A stretch of 64,000 bases of DNA. Origin: Rufibacter sediminis. Its GTDB lineage: Bacteria; Bacteroidota; Bacteroidia; Cytophagales; Hymenobacteraceae. Position 1 is the first letter of the stretch. The number at the start of each line of letters is the position of its first letter. The notes below the pieces were generated by a model. The model did not search any database. It worked only from the letters and a program-made list of their open reading frames with translations, and was not told the origin of the DNA. Below are positions 51,135 to 59,726 of this stretch, in pieces. The position numbers and the translations under genes are program-made. Location: assembly GCF_014269285.1 (NCBI RefSeq), contig NZ_JACOAF010000041.1, positions 1 through 64,000 on the forward strand, read 5' to 3'.

Positions 51135-52169
51135 ATGACACTTAAAGAAAACCTGGCCCTGCCCGTTGGCACTACGCTTGACCGATTCATCATGCGCAAG
51201 CAAGAGGATTTCCCTTATGCCACTGGTGAATTGTCTCAATTGCTCCGCGACATAGCCCTGGCGGCAAAAATAGTAAACCGCGCCATTAACCATGCAGGTC
51301 TCACTGATATAGGCGGTGCTTACGGCAAGCAGAACGTGCAGGGAGAAGATCAGCAGAAGCTGGACGTAGTGGCCAATATCCGCTTCATACGCGCTCTGCG
51401 CAACGGAGGCGAGGTCTGCGCCATTATTTCTGAGGAGGAAGAGGACGTGATCCATACCGGAAATAAAAACGGAAAATACATTGTGGCCATTGATCCACTG
51501 GATGGTTCTTCCAACATAGACGTGAACGTGTCCATCGGGACTATCTTTTCCATCTACCGCCGCGTCTCTGAACTGGGCACCGAGGCCACCATTGATGATT
51601 TCTACCAGAAGGGCACCGAGCAGGTAGCCGCCGGTTACGTGATCTACGGTTCCAGCACCATGCTGGTGTATACCACCGGCTGCGGCGTGAACGGGTTTAC
51701 GTACGAGATCTCCCTGGGGGAATTCTTCCTGTCGCATCCCAACATTACCACGCCCCAGAATGGCAACATCTACTCGGTGAACGAAGGCGGGTTCAACCAC
51801 TTCCCCGAGAGCATCAAGCATTACGTGGAGCTTTGCCGCGTGCGGAACTATGCCGCGCGGTACATTGGCTCGCTGGTGGCAGATTTCCACCGCAACCTAA
51901 TGAAAGGCGGCATCTACATGTACCCCAACACCCTGAAATCACCGGGCGGTAAACTGCGGTTGTTGTATGAGTGCAACGCTCTGGCTTTCATTGTGGAGCA
52001 GGCCGGCGGGAAAGCCTCTGACGGGCGCCACCGCATTCTGGAGATTCAGCCTTCTGAGCTGCACCAGCGCTGCACGTTCTACATCGGCTCCAAAGACATG
52101 GTAGACGAGGTGGAGAACCTGCTGGTGGCCCGCGAAAGACCGGTGAGGGCTTCCATGTTGCTGAGCTAA
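51135..52169 (+). CDS. fbp: fructose-1,6-bisphosphatase class I
   Basis: 344-residue gluconeogenic phosphatase hydrolysing fructose-1,6-bisphosphate. The metal site DPLDGSSN (Asp120, Asp123) and the preceding EEEED segment (about 100-104) are intact; the C-terminal [22 protein letters not shown] and [13 protein letters not shown] are family signatures. It is expressed from a promoter next to a dyad operator shared with divergent lysC, and closed by an exceptionally long terminator hairpin. Confidence 0.96.
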   Translation: MTLKENLALPVGTTLDRFIMRKQEDFPYATGELSQLLRDIALAAKIVNRAINHAGLTDIGGAYGKQNVQGEDQQKLDVVANIRFIRALRNGGEVCAIISEEEEDVIHTGNKNGKYIVAIDPLDGSSNIDVNVSIGTIFSIYRRVSELGTEATIDDFYQKGTEQVAAGYVIYGSSTMLVYTTGCGVNGFTYEISLGEFFLSHPNITTPQNGNIYSVNEGGFNHFPESIKHYVELCRVRNYAARYIGSLVADFHRNLMKGGIYMYPNTLKSPGGKLRLLYECNALAFIVEQAGGKASDGRHRILEIQPSELHQRCTFYIGSKDMVDEVENLLVARERPVRASMLLS

Positions 52170-52188
52170 TTTCAGAAAACGAAAAATA

Positions 52189-52250
52189 AAACAGCCCTAC
52201 GCACCGCGGCCCCTGCCAAATGACAGGGGCCGCGGTGCGTAGGGCTGTTT
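52189..52250. terminator. very long bidirectional terminator after fbp
   Basis: 27 perfect pairs (52189-52215 with 52224-52250) around an 8-nt loop CCAAATGA. The stem begins AAACAGCCCTACGCACCGCG. It lies between convergent fbp and the DUF5606 gene. Confidence 0.85.
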
Positions 52251-52272
52251 CGGTTAAGAAGAGAGCCGCTGT

Positions 52273-52737
52273 TTATTCGGCAGAAGCCGATGGGGTTTCG
52301 TCTTCCTGGCTTGCGTCAGCGGTAGCCGTGTCTGAGGCGGCTTCTGCGTAAGGCACGAACTGGTTTACGATCTGGTACCATTGAACCAGCTTCTTCATGT
52401 CTGAGGCATACACCCGCTCCTGGTCATAGTCGGGCAGCACCGATTCCAGGAAAGAGGAGAGTTCCTGGGTGCTGGACTTGCCGTTCACCGGCAGGTCAGC
52501 GCCGTACTGGTTTCTGATTCTGTCAAAGATCTCGGCCAACGGAACGGTGTGTTCCTCATCATTGGTGTACATAGAGATCTCCTGCAGAATAGATACCCGG
52601 TTACGGGCTTGGGCTACGCTCCGGGCTGGTTTTTCGGTGAGGCTTTCAACAATGATTCCATTGCGGGTAGGCGCTACAATCTTGTAGAGGCCCGGCATAC
52701 CAGAAATAGAAGCGATCTCTTTCAGGTCAAATGGCAT
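52273..52737 (-). CDS. DUF5606 family protein
   Basis: 154 residues. The N-terminal region (LKEIASISGMPGLYKIVAPTRNGIIVESL, about 5-33) and the helical middle (EISMYTNDEEHTVPLAEIFDRI) match the DUF5606 proteins conserved in Bacteroidota; the tail is Ala/Thr/Glu-rich and likely disordered. The function is unknown. It is last of a three-gene run engB, TonB-like gene and this gene, with gaps of 28 and 27 bp, so it is probably in one transcript. Confidence 0.85.
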   Translation of the reverse strand: MPFDLKEIASISGMPGLYKIVAPTRNGIIVESLTEKPARSVAQARNRVSILQEISMYTNDEEHTVPLAEIFDRIRNQYGADLPVNGKSSTQELSSFLESVLPDYDQERVYASDMKKLVQWYQIVNQFVPYAEAASDTATADASQEDETPSASAE

Positions 52738-52764
52738 AGAGGTAGGTTGGTTTAGGATGAATGA

Positions 52765-53145
52765 TTATAGTTTGAAGCTGACGGGCACGCTGTATTCCTG
52801 GCTATACCCGGGAGCTTTGAATTTGAGCAGTTTTACCACCCGTAACGCTTCCTGGCCAGTGCCGCCGCCCACTTCCTTGAGAATTTTGGCATTGCTGATG
52901 ACTCCGTCCTCGCTCAGGGTGAAATGGATGATGCAGGTTCCCATGACCCGGTTGCGCTTGGCCATGGCCGGATACTGGATGCTGCGCTGCAGATGCGCCA
53001 CCAGTGAGTCCTGGCCGCCGGCATAGTGCTCCGCTACGGGTAGTTTGCCGGTTTGGGCGGCTGCGGCTGGTTTCGCGGTCTGGGCAAAAGCCCCAGACGT
53101 TACCAACGCGAAGAGAGCAGCTACGAAAATGTGTTTTACGTTCAT
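52765..53145 (-). CDS. secreted TonB-C-terminal-like protein
   Basis: 126 residues: signal peptide (about 1-21, ending AFAQ), an Ala/Pro/Lys linker and a TonB C-terminal-like domain (about 50-125): SIQYPAMAKRNRVMGTCIIHFTLSEDGVI, LKEVGGGTGQEALRVV. It lacks the transmembrane anchor and long Pro-rich spacer of a true TonB, so it is more likely a periplasmic protein with a TonB-like fold than an energy transducer. It lies between engB and the DUF5606 gene. Confidence 0.8.
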   Translation of the reverse strand: MNVKHIFVAALFALVTSGAFAQTAKPAAAAQTGKLPVAEHYAGGQDSLVAHLQRSIQYPAMAKRNRVMGTCIIHFTLSEDGVISNAKILKEVGGGTGQEALRVVKLLKFKAPGYSQEYSVPVSFKL

Positions 53146-53173
53146 CTTTTAAAAATTAGGCTTTAAACAGCAC

Positions 53174-53788
53174 TCAGCCCTGACGCTCTTCATGATACCG
53201 CTGGTTCACGTCACTGATGAACTGAAGAATTTCTTCCCGTCCTTCCTTGGTGCTGGAGGAGCTCTTCATGTACATCGGCAACTCTTCCCAGGTTTCCTTC
53301 AGCGTCTTAAGGTAGAGCGCAATGTTCATATCAGTTTTCGTGCCAGACTGCTTGTCTGTTTTCGTGAAGATAAGCACAAAAGGCACCCCCATGGTTCCCA
53401 GAAGTTCCATAAATTCCAGGTCTGCTTTCTGGGGTGGGAGGCGGGAGTCAAGCAGCACGAACACGCAGGCCAGGTTGGGGCGGTTCTTCATGTAGTAAAG
53501 AATCATCTTCCGCCAGGCCTCCCGGGAGTCTTTGCTCACCTTGGCCCAGCCGTAGCCTGGTAAATCCACCAGGTACCAATCATCATTGATGAGGAAGTGG
53601 TTGATCAGCTGGGTCTTGCCCGGGAAAGAGGAAGTCTTGGCTAATTTAAGCCGGTTGGTGAGCATGTTGATGAGCGATGACTTGCCCACGTTAGAACGCC
53701 CAATAAACGCATATTCCGGCAGGTCTGTCTGCGGACATAAGTCAGCACGGGTGTTGCTGGTAATGAACTTCGCATCTTTAATGACCAT
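53174..53788 (-). CDS. engB: ribosome biogenesis GTPase EngB/YsxC
   Basis: 204-residue GTPase needed for 50S subunit assembly. G1 is GRSNVGKS (30-37), G2 is in FPGKTQ, G3 DLPGYGWA and G4 FTKTDK. The length and the start MVIKDAKFITS fit the family. It leads an operon with a TonB-like gene and a DUF5606 gene. A TACCTTTG -7 box lies about 29 bp upstream. Confidence 0.95.
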   Translation of the reverse strand: MVIKDAKFITSNTRADLCPQTDLPEYAFIGRSNVGKSSLINMLTNRLKLAKTSSFPGKTQLINHFLINDDWYLVDLPGYGWAKVSKDSREAWRKMILYYMKNRPNLACVFVLLDSRLPPQKADLEFMELLGTMGVPFVLIFTKTDKQSGTKTDMNIALYLKTLKETWEELPMYMKSSSSTKEGREEILQFISDVNQRYHEERQG

Positions 53789-53816
53789 AATTACTTTGTA
53801 CGTTTATTAATAATTG

Positions 53817-53824
53817 CAAAGGTA
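53817..53824 (-). promoter_or_regulatory. candidate engB -7 box
   Basis: TACCTTTG on the minus strand, about 29 bp before the ATG. No clear -33 box. The rest of the 381-bp AT-rich gap to the OmpA-family gene (53825-54169) shows no gene and no exact -7 match on the plus strand. Confidence 0.35.
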
Positions 53825-54169
53825 TCAAATAAACCGCTAAACCCTTCAGAATCTCACAATAGCCGGAATTAAGAGGATATTTTATGAGAAATAGTAACCA
53901 TTTGACACAAATCGCAGTATCGTAGGGCTGACAAGTGCAGCGGATATGATTATCAGGTAAGATAGATTTTCTATATATTGCGGCACTTTACTAATAATAG
54001 CCTTAAAATAATTTAGAAACAGGGGTTTAATTTCTTAGATTTTTGAATATTATTGTGGTTCCCTTAGTCCTCCGCCATCAATAGAAGAGAAGCTAACCAG
54101 ATGCCCACCCAAAACAATTTTTCCATTTTTGCGCCTAATAAGTAGCTACTATACCTAAACCTTTACACT

Positions 54170-56110
54170 ATGAATCACTTAGACAAGCGGTTGTTTAGAA
54201 CATCTTTCCTTTTTCTGACACTGTTTATCATGGCTTCCACGGTCATGGCCCAGAGTACCCGTAAGCTTATCCGGAGTGGAGATAAAATGTTCAACCAAGC
54301 CAATTTCCGGGCGGCATTACCGTACTATGAGCGCGCCCTGGAACGTGATCCGGATAATGCGAAGGCCATGTATCGGGCGGGTATCAGCTACATTGCCTTT
54401 GACAAGGAGAAAGCAAGCGAGTACATCTACAAAGCATACAGAATGAAGCCCAAAGTTGGGGATGATGTTCTGTATTGGTTAGGTAGAGTAGATCTTGTGA
54501 ACTATGAGTTTGACAACGCCATCAAAAACGCGCAGGCGTACCAGGCTACCCTGGGCAAGCGTGACGACGAGGGAAAAGAGCAGGCTGCTCTTTTGTTGCA
54601 GCACGCCCGTAACGCCAAAAAAGAAGTAGCCAACCCCAAAGACATCTTCGTGAAAAACCTGGGGCCAACGGTAAACACCCCGTACTCTGAGCACAGCCCC
54701 GTTATTTCTTCTGATGACAACTACCTGTTGTTCACGTCCCGCAGCGCGGGGGTGACCGGCGGAAAAGAAGCAGAAGACGGTGAGTACTTTGAGGATATCT
54801 TCGAGACCCGCCGTTTAGGTATTGATCAGTGGGAAACCCCTAAGTCTTTGAGCGGACGTTTGAACGGTACCGGCCACGATGCTTCCATTCAGTTATTTGA
54901 CAACGACAGCAAACTGTTGATGTACCGCCAGGACGAAGGTGGTGATATCTTCATGACCAGCCGCGACGGTGGTGACTGGGGACAGCCGCAAAAATTAGGC
55001 AAGAACATCAACACCAAAGGCTTTGAATCTGATGCCTTCATCTCTAGAGACGGTTCTACCCTTTATTTCTCTACGAGCCAGTACTCACAAAACGGTGACC
55101 TGGATATCTACTACGCGAAGCGTCAGCCAAACGGCGAGTGGGGTGAGCCTAAGAACTTCGGGAACGGTGTGAACACGCCTTACGATGAAGACAGCCCGTA
55201 CTTCACGCCAGATGGTTTAACCATGTATTTCAGCTCACGCGGTCACTCTACCATGGGTGGTTATGACATCTTCACCATGAGCTTTGATACCGTGGCCCGC
55301 CGTTGGAGCAGACCAGTGAACATGGGCTACCCTGTGAACACGCCTGATGACGATACGTACTACCGCTTGAGCCCAGATGGTTCTTACGCCTACCTTTCTT
55401 CTTACCGCATGGGTGGTTACGGCGAAAAAGACATCTACACCATCAACTACATCCGGAACGCCAACGTGCGTGGCCATGTATACAGCCTGCGTGATTCAAC
55501 CATCATCCCCGGCGTAGAACTGGTATTCTCCGGTAAAGCAGCCAACAACACGCCACTGGAGTATCGTGATGTGACCAAGCCAGATTCAGGAAACTACCAG
55601 GTGTCTGTGCTTTCAGCGCGTCCGTACCAAGTGACCTTGTCTAAAGACGGCAAAACCATTGCCACAGAGCAATATGAAGTGCCTATGTCTTTGAACGACA
55701 CCACTACCTTTGAGAAAGACTTCTACATTGCCTTTGAAGATACCACTGGTATTGGCACCGGCGCGTACGCCTTCAAACGCATCTACTATGACACAGACAA
55801 GTACAACCTGCGTCCTGAGTCTATCTCTGAGCTGGACAACATTGTACGAGTAATGAAAGCTAATCCAAACCTGCGTATCTCCATTGACGGTCACACAGAT
55901 TCACGTGCCTCAGACGAGTACAACGTGACCTTGGGTGAGAACCGCGCCATGGCTGCTTACAACTACCTGTTACAGCAAGGTATCCCTAGCAACCGCCTCA
56001 TCACGGTTTCTTACGGTGAGCGTCGTCCGGCTGCCCCGAACACCTCTCCTGAGAACATGCAGTTGAACCGCCGCACTGAGTTCAACGTGATCAAAAACGC
56101 AGAACAATAA
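54170..56110 (+). CDS. OmpA-family protein with TPR and PD40 repeats (PorE-like)
   Basis: 646 residues: signal peptide (about 1-27, ending VMAQ), TPR-like helices (about 33-125, ALPYYERALERDPDNAKAMYRAG), a PD40/WD40-like propeller (about 165-425, repeats such as DSPYFTPDGLTMYFSSRG), a carboxypeptidase-regulatory-like beta domain (about 432-510) and an OmpA peptidoglycan-binding domain (about 530-645, ISIDGHTDSRASDEYN, LGENRAMAAYNYL). This architecture matches PorE-type proteins of the type IX secretion system; other Bacteroidota OmpA/PD40 proteins share it, so the role is probable only. Codon use is that of a strongly expressed gene. Confidence 0.88.
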   Translation: MNHLDKRLFRTSFLFLTLFIMASTVMAQSTRKLIRSGDKMFNQANFRAALPYYERALERDPDNAKAMYRAGISYIAFDKEKASEYIYKAYRMKPKVGDDVLYWLGRVDLVNYEFDNAIKNAQAYQATLGKRDDEGKEQAALLLQHARNAKKEVANPKDIFVKNLGPTVNTPYSEHSPVISSDDNYLLFTSRSAGVTGGKEAEDGEYFEDIFETRRLGIDQWETPKSLSGRLNGTGHDASIQLFDNDSKLLMYRQDEGGDIFMTSRDGGDWGQPQKLGKNINTKGFESDAFISRDGSTLYFSTSQYSQNGDLDIYYAKRQPNGEWGEPKNFGNGVNTPYDEDSPYFTPDGLTMYFSSRGHSTMGGYDIFTMSFDTVARRWSRPVNMGYPVNTPDDDTYYRLSPDGSYAYLSSYRMGGYGEKDIYTINYIRNANVRGHVYSLRDSTIIPGVELVFSGKAANNTPLEYRDVTKPDSGNYQVSVLSARPYQVTLSKDGKTIATEQYEVPMSLNDTTTFEKDFYIAFEDTTGIGTGAYAFKRIYYDTDKYNLRPESISELDNIVRVMKANPNLRISIDGHTDSRASDEYNVTLGENRAMAAYNYLLQQGIPSNRLITVSYGERRPAAPNTSPENMQLNRRTEFNVIKNAEQ

Positions 56111-56116
56111 GAGAAC

Positions 56117-56151
56117 CCGTTTTCGCGTTCCTTTTTGGAAAACGGCAAAGA
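56117..56151. repeat. dispersed palindrome copy 31 (diverged)
   Basis: CCGTTTTCGCGTTCCTTTTT then GGAAAACGGCAAAGAA, directly after the OmpA-family gene and before its terminator. Confidence 0.4.
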
Positions 56152-56188
56152 AACAGCGCCCCGGTCATTTGGCCGGGGCGCTGTTATT
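56152..56188 (+). terminator. terminator of the OmpA-family gene
   Basis: AACAGCGCCCCGG (56152-56164) pairs exactly with 56173-56185 and is followed by ATTTAT. Confidence 0.75.
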
Positions 56189-56238
56189 TATAGGAGGGCA
56201 CCGGGCAACATAATGGAGGAAATCTAGTTTATGCATAG

Positions 56239-56246
56239 TAGCTTTG
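56239..56246 (+). promoter_or_regulatory. -7 box of ubiE
   Basis: TAGCTTTG fits TAnnTTTG, 23 bp before the ubiE ATG. No -33 match. Confidence 0.4.
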
Positions 56247-56269
56247 CCCCCTTAACATAAACGTAGTGC

Positions 56270-56992
56270 ATGTCAGTAGTTCCGTACAAAGACCAGGAAG
56301 AAGGTAAGAAAACGCAGGTGGCGCAGATGTTCAACAGCATTGCCAAACGCTATGATTTTCTGAACCATTTCCTCAGCGCAGGAGTAGACATTTACTGGCG
56401 CAAAAAAGCGGTGAAGCTGCTGGAGCCCATCAAGCCGCAAATGGTGCTGGATATTGCCACCGGAACCGGCGATTTCGCCCTGGAAACGTTGCGCCTCCAG
56501 CCCAAACAGATCATCGGGATTGATATCTCCGAGGGCATGCTGGAGGTAGGCCGCGAAAAAATCAACAAGCGCGGGTTAAGCCATCTGGTTCAGTTGCACC
56601 TGGGCGATTCAGAGAATATCCAGTTCCCTGACAATCATTTTGACGCCATCACGGTGGCCTTTGGAGTGCGTAATTTCGAGAACCTGGAGAAAGGCCTCTC
56701 GGAGATGCTGCGGGTGCTGAAGCCGGGCGGCATGGTGGTGATTCTGGAATTCTCCAAGCCGCAGGCGTTCCCCATGAAACAAGGATACAATTTTTACTTC
56801 AAACATATTTTACCCGTTTTCGGGAAACTGATCTCAAAAGACAATTCCGCCTACACGTACCTGCCCGAGTCTGTGCAGGCGTTCCCGGATGGCAATAACT
56901 TCCTGAGCATTTTCCAGAGAATCGGCTTTAAAAACACAAAATGGCATTCACTTACCTTCGGCATCAGCTCCATTTACACCGGAACAAAATAA
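56270..56992 (+). CDS. ubiE: menaquinone (demethylmenaquinone) C-methyltransferase
   Basis: 240 residues; SAM-dependent C-methylation, the last step of menaquinone synthesis (MenG/UbiE). Motif I is DIATGTGDFA (61-70); GVRNFENLEKGLSEMLRVLKPGG and the RYDFLNHFLSAGVDIYWRK start are family signatures. The 3' end overlaps the porT start by 52 bp. The ubiE-porT neighbourhood is conserved in Bacteroidota. Confidence 0.95.
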   Translation: MSVVPYKDQEEGKKTQVAQMFNSIAKRYDFLNHFLSAGVDIYWRKKAVKLLEPIKPQMVLDIATGTGDFALETLRLQPKQIIGIDISEGMLEVGREKINKRGLSHLVQLHLGDSENIQFPDNHFDAITVAFGVRNFENLEKGLSEMLRVLKPGGMVVILEFSKPQAFPMKQGYNFYFKHILPVFGKLISKDNSAYTYLPESVQAFPDGNNFLSIFQRIGFKNTKWHSLTFGISSIYTGTK

Positions 56993-57693
56993 CCGTTTTC
57001 TTATTTCTGCTGCTGCTGGGCGCAGGCCAGCACGCCACGGCGCAAGGCAAGCTCAAAGGCGAGAACCTGCCCGGCTATGAGTACAAAAAGCTGCGCTGGG
57101 GTTTCTCTCTGGGGTTGAACGCCTCTTGGTACCAGCTGGAGCATTCGCAGTACTATGTAGACCTGATGAAATCTGAGCCTGAGTTTTCCATGAATGAGAA
57201 GACCGGCATCGGGTTCAACGTCAACTTCATTACGTCTTACCGGCTTTCTCCCAACTTCTCGTTGCGGGCGCAGCCGGGCGTGGGCTACCACAGCCGGATC
57301 ATTGAGTACAAAGGCGTGCCCGCCGATGACAACACCGCCGGGGGCGAAATCAACCAGGAGATCAACACCTTTGCCGGGGAACTGCCTTTGCTAGTGAAGT
57401 ATGAGTCCAAGCGGCGCAAGAACACGCAGATGTATTTTGTTGCGGGCGTGAAGCCCTCGCTGGTCGTGGGCGGCATGAAGAAAGGGAACGACATCCTGCA
57501 AGTCAAGAACATGGATTTCGCCATTGAGTATGGCGTAGGGCTGGATATGTTTTACCCGTTTTTCAAGTTTGCGCCGGAGATCCGGTTTTCCAGGGGCATT
57601 GGCAACCTGCACAAACCCACCAACAGCGTCTTCAACAACAGCATCCAACAGCTGAACACCAACACCATCACCCTGTACCTCAACTTTGAATAA
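56941..57693 (+). CDS. porT: PorT-family outer-membrane protein of type IX secretion
   Basis: 250 residues. A signal peptide (hydrophobic VFLFLLLLGAGQHATAQG) precedes an eight-strand-type beta barrel with alternating aromatic residues (RWGFSLGLNASWYQLEHSQYYVDL, FNVNFITSYRLSPNFSLRAQPG). PorT/SprT is needed for type IX secretion and gliding in studied Bacteroidota. The ATG lies within ubiE (52-bp overlap); no other ATG precedes the signal peptide, so the overlap is likely real. It indicates that the organism has a type IX system. Confidence 0.85.
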   Translation: MAFTYLRHQLHLHRNKITVFLFLLLLGAGQHATAQGKLKGENLPGYEYKKLRWGFSLGLNASWYQLEHSQYYVDLMKSEPEFSMNEKTGIGFNVNFITSYRLSPNFSLRAQPGVGYHSRIIEYKGVPADDNTAGGEINQEINTFAGELPLLVKYESKRRKNTQMYFVAGVKPSLVVGGMKKGNDILQVKNMDFAIEYGVGLDMFYPFFKFAPEIRFSRGIGNLHKPTNSVFNNSIQQLNTNTITLYLNFE

Positions 57694-57700
57694 GTCGCGT

Positions 57701-58453
57701 ATGAACCAAAAGATTGCCTTGGTGACCGGAGCCACCTCCGGTATTGGTAGGGCCACCGCCGTTAGCCTGGCGCAAAATGGATTCAAGATCATCGCCACCG
57801 GCCGTCGCACGGAGCGTCTCCAGGAACTGGTGCAACAGTTTGGCGCAGAAAACATTTACCCGCTGGAATTTGACGTGCGCGACAAAGAAGCCGTGCGGGC
57901 TGCCATTGCAGGGCTGCCCGCCGAGTGGCACAGCATAGAGGTGCTTGTCAACAACGCCGGGAACGCCCACGGGCTGGCCCCTTTCCAAAGCGGCGACCTG
58001 GATGATTGGGAAGCCATGCTGGACATCAACGTGAAAGGCCTGCTGTACGTGACCAAAGAAGTGCTCCCCATCATGATTGAGCGCAAAGCCGGTCATATCA
58101 TCAACATTGGGTCCATTGCGGGCAAAGAGGTGTACGCCAACGGAAACGTGTACTGCGCCAGCAAATTTGCCGTAGACGCGCTTTCCAAAGCCATGCGCAT
58201 TGACCTGGTGCACGAAGGCATAAAAGTGTCGGAGATCAACCCCGGGGCGGTGGAAACCGAGTTCTCAGAAGTGCGCTTCAAAGGCGACAAAGAACGCGCC
58301 GCCAACGTCTACAAAGGATTTGAACCGCTGCTCGCCGAAGACCTGGCAGAACTGATTCTGTTCATGGTGACCCGCCCCAAACGTGTGAACTTAGCCGAGG
58401 TGCTGATTCTGCCCGCGGCCCAGGCATCGGCTACCATCATCAACAAACAGTAA
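57701..58453 (+). CDS. short-chain dehydrogenase/reductase
   Basis: 250-residue classical SDR. Cofactor site TGATSGIG (9-16), NNAG (84-87) and catalytic Ser138, Tyr151 and Lys155 (YCASK) are present; Arg in TGRRTERL suggests NADP(H). It resembles YdfG-type 3-hydroxy acid (L-allo-threonine) dehydrogenases, with a VNLAEVLILP segment near the C-terminus. The ATG at 57701 lies 7 bp after the porT stop; it is likely co-transcribed with ubiE and porT. A strong terminator follows. Confidence 0.9.
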   Translation: MNQKIALVTGATSGIGRATAVSLAQNGFKIIATGRRTERLQELVQQFGAENIYPLEFDVRDKEAVRAAIAGLPAEWHSIEVLVNNAGNAHGLAPFQSGDLDDWEAMLDINVKGLLYVTKEVLPIMIERKAGHIINIGSIAGKEVYANGNVYCASKFAVDALSKAMRIDLVHEGIKVSEINPGAVETEFSEVRFKGDKERAANVYKGFEPLLAEDLAELILFMVTRPKRVNLAEVLILPAAQASATIINKQ

Positions 58454-58466
58454 CTGCCTCTTAAAT

Positions 58467-58514
58467 AAAACAGAAAGGCTCACCGGTGTTACCACTGGTG
58501 AGCCTTTCTGTTTT
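58467..58514 (+). terminator. terminator of the ubiE-porT-SDR run
   Basis: AAAACAGAAAGGCTCACC (58467-58484) pairs exactly with 58497-58514, ending in CTGTTTT. The end of the hairpin merges into the next dispersed palindrome. Confidence 0.85.
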
Positions 58515-58546
58515 GGGGCCGTTTTGCCGAAAGTAGGCCCAAAACG
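58509..58546. repeat. dispersed palindrome copy 32
   Basis: TGTTTTGGGGCCGTTTTGCC then GAAAGTAGGCCCAAAACG, fused to the preceding terminator and upstream of the VOC gene, whose frame it artificially extends. Confidence 0.75.
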
Positions 58547-58595
58547 AACATCTTTCACGTTGGCTTTTCCGTTGCAGGAGAAAAGACGAAGCCCG

Positions 58596-58988
58596 ATGGA
58601 ATTTACCCAAATAAAGGAAACGTGTCTCTACGTGCAGGACCTGGACCGCACCGCCGCGTTCTACACCCAGGTGCTGGACTTGCCGGTGATTGGCCAGGTA
58701 GCCGGGCGGCATGTGTTCTTCCAGGTGGGCAGCTCGGTGTTGCTGTGTTTCAATGCGCAGAAAACCCGCGAAAGCAAAGACCTGCCGCCGCACTTCGGGC
58801 AGGGGCAGCTGCACCTGGCATTTGAATGTAACGCCGAAGAGTACGAGGCCTGGAAGGAAAAGCTGCGGCAAGCCGAGGTACCCATTGAACACGAACAGAC
58901 CTGGCCGCACGCGCGCCAATCCTGCTACTTCCGGGACCCCGATCAGCACCTGCTGGAAATTGTGGTGCCCGGCATCTGGGAGAAATGA
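58596..58988 (+). CDS. VOC-superfamily (glyoxalase-like) protein
   Basis: 130 residues from the ATG at 58596 (MEFTQIKETC). Two beta-alpha-beta-beta-beta modules: LYVQDLDRTAAFYTQVLDLPVI, then HLAFECNAEEYEAWKEKLRQAEVP and a CYFRDPDQHLLEIVVPG end with the Glu typical of the metal site. VOC proteins include glyoxalases, dioxygenases and fosfomycin-resistance enzymes; the substrate here is unknown. The frame to 58524 reflects the palindrome. Confidence 0.88.
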   Translation: MEFTQIKETCLYVQDLDRTAAFYTQVLDLPVIGQVAGRHVFFQVGSSVLLCFNAQKTRESKDLPPHFGQGQLHLAFECNAEEYEAWKEKLRQAEVPIEHEQTWPHARQSCYFRDPDQHLLEIVVPGIWEK

Positions 58989-59013
58989 CCCTGCTCCGCC
59001 GTTTAGATGAAAG

Positions 59014-59052
59014 TTACTTTAAGCCTTGTTTTGCGAAAACAGGCCCAAAACG
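59014..59052. repeat. dispersed palindrome copy 33
   Basis: TTACTTTAAGCCTTGTTTTG then CGAAAACAGGCCCAAAACG, between the convergent VOC and esterase genes. Confidence 0.7.
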
Positions 59053-59068
59053 GTTCCCTGCACCGGGG

Positions 59069-59725
59069 TTAGGACGAGCTTTGATTTTTGAGTAGCCGCA
59101 ACACTTCCTGGTTTAGTTCGTGCTTTCCGGCAAAGGTGATGACCTCTGGGTGCAGCCCGGCCGCTTCCACCCGGACGAGTTGCGCCTGAACCTTGTCATC
59201 GGCTACAAAGGGATCTTGCAGGCCATAGACGTAGGTCAAATGGGTTTGCGAAAGGGTACGGCTGGCCGAGGTTATTTCCATGTCCTCGGGGAACACGCCC
59301 GCCCAGAGCACCAGTTGCTTCATGGGCCATTGCGCCTGCGCCAGCCAGCGGCAGGCGGTGGCACCTCCCTGCGAGAAACCCAGCACGTGCAACTCCGCAT
59401 CAGGTGCCTCGTTCAGGGCCATTTCCCGCACCTGGTTCAAATAGTTTATATAATCGGTGATCTCGTGCAGGCGTTCTTCTTTCGTCATCCAGGTGGCACC
59501 TACGCGGCCGGAGAAGCCCTCCAGGTAAAACCTTGACAAGCCTTCCGGCGCCAGCACGGCAGTCTGCGCATCAGTTATGCCCTCAAAATGCCTTATGAAA
59601 TAGCGGGCCAACTGCCCATACCCGTGCAGAACGATCCATAGGTGCCTGGTCTCAGGGGAAAGCGTGCCCAGTTGGTGGAGGTGCGCCGTGCGAGGTACGG
59701 AAATGGTGCGATGAATGGCGGCCAA
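59069..59725 (-). CDS. serine esterase of the phospholipase/carboxylesterase family
   Basis: 218-residue alpha/beta hydrolase. The nucleophile is Ser118 in GFSQGG, with Asp171 (LQDPF) and His202 (GKHELN) completing the triad; HGYGQLARYF holds the oxyanion region. The start codon appears to be TTG at 59725, one base after the cdd stop; no ATG lies nearby, so coupling with cdd is likely. The substrate is unknown. Confidence 0.85.
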   Translation of the reverse strand: MAAIHRTISVPRTAHLHQLGTLSPETRHLWIVLHGYGQLARYFIRHFEGITDAQTAVLAPEGLSRFYLEGFSGRVGATWMTKEERLHEITDYINYLNQVREMALNEAPDAELHVLGFSQGGATACRWLAQAQWPMKQLVLWAGVFPEDMEITSASRTLSQTHLTYVYGLQDPFVADDKVQAQLVRVEAAGLHPEVITFAGKHELNQEVLRLLKNQSSS

Positions 59726-59726
59726 A

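Noticed and set aside
53789-54169. Promoter for the OmpA-family gene
   Set aside because: The region is AT-rich but no exact TAnnTTTG with a suitable -33 box was found on the plus strand, so none is called.
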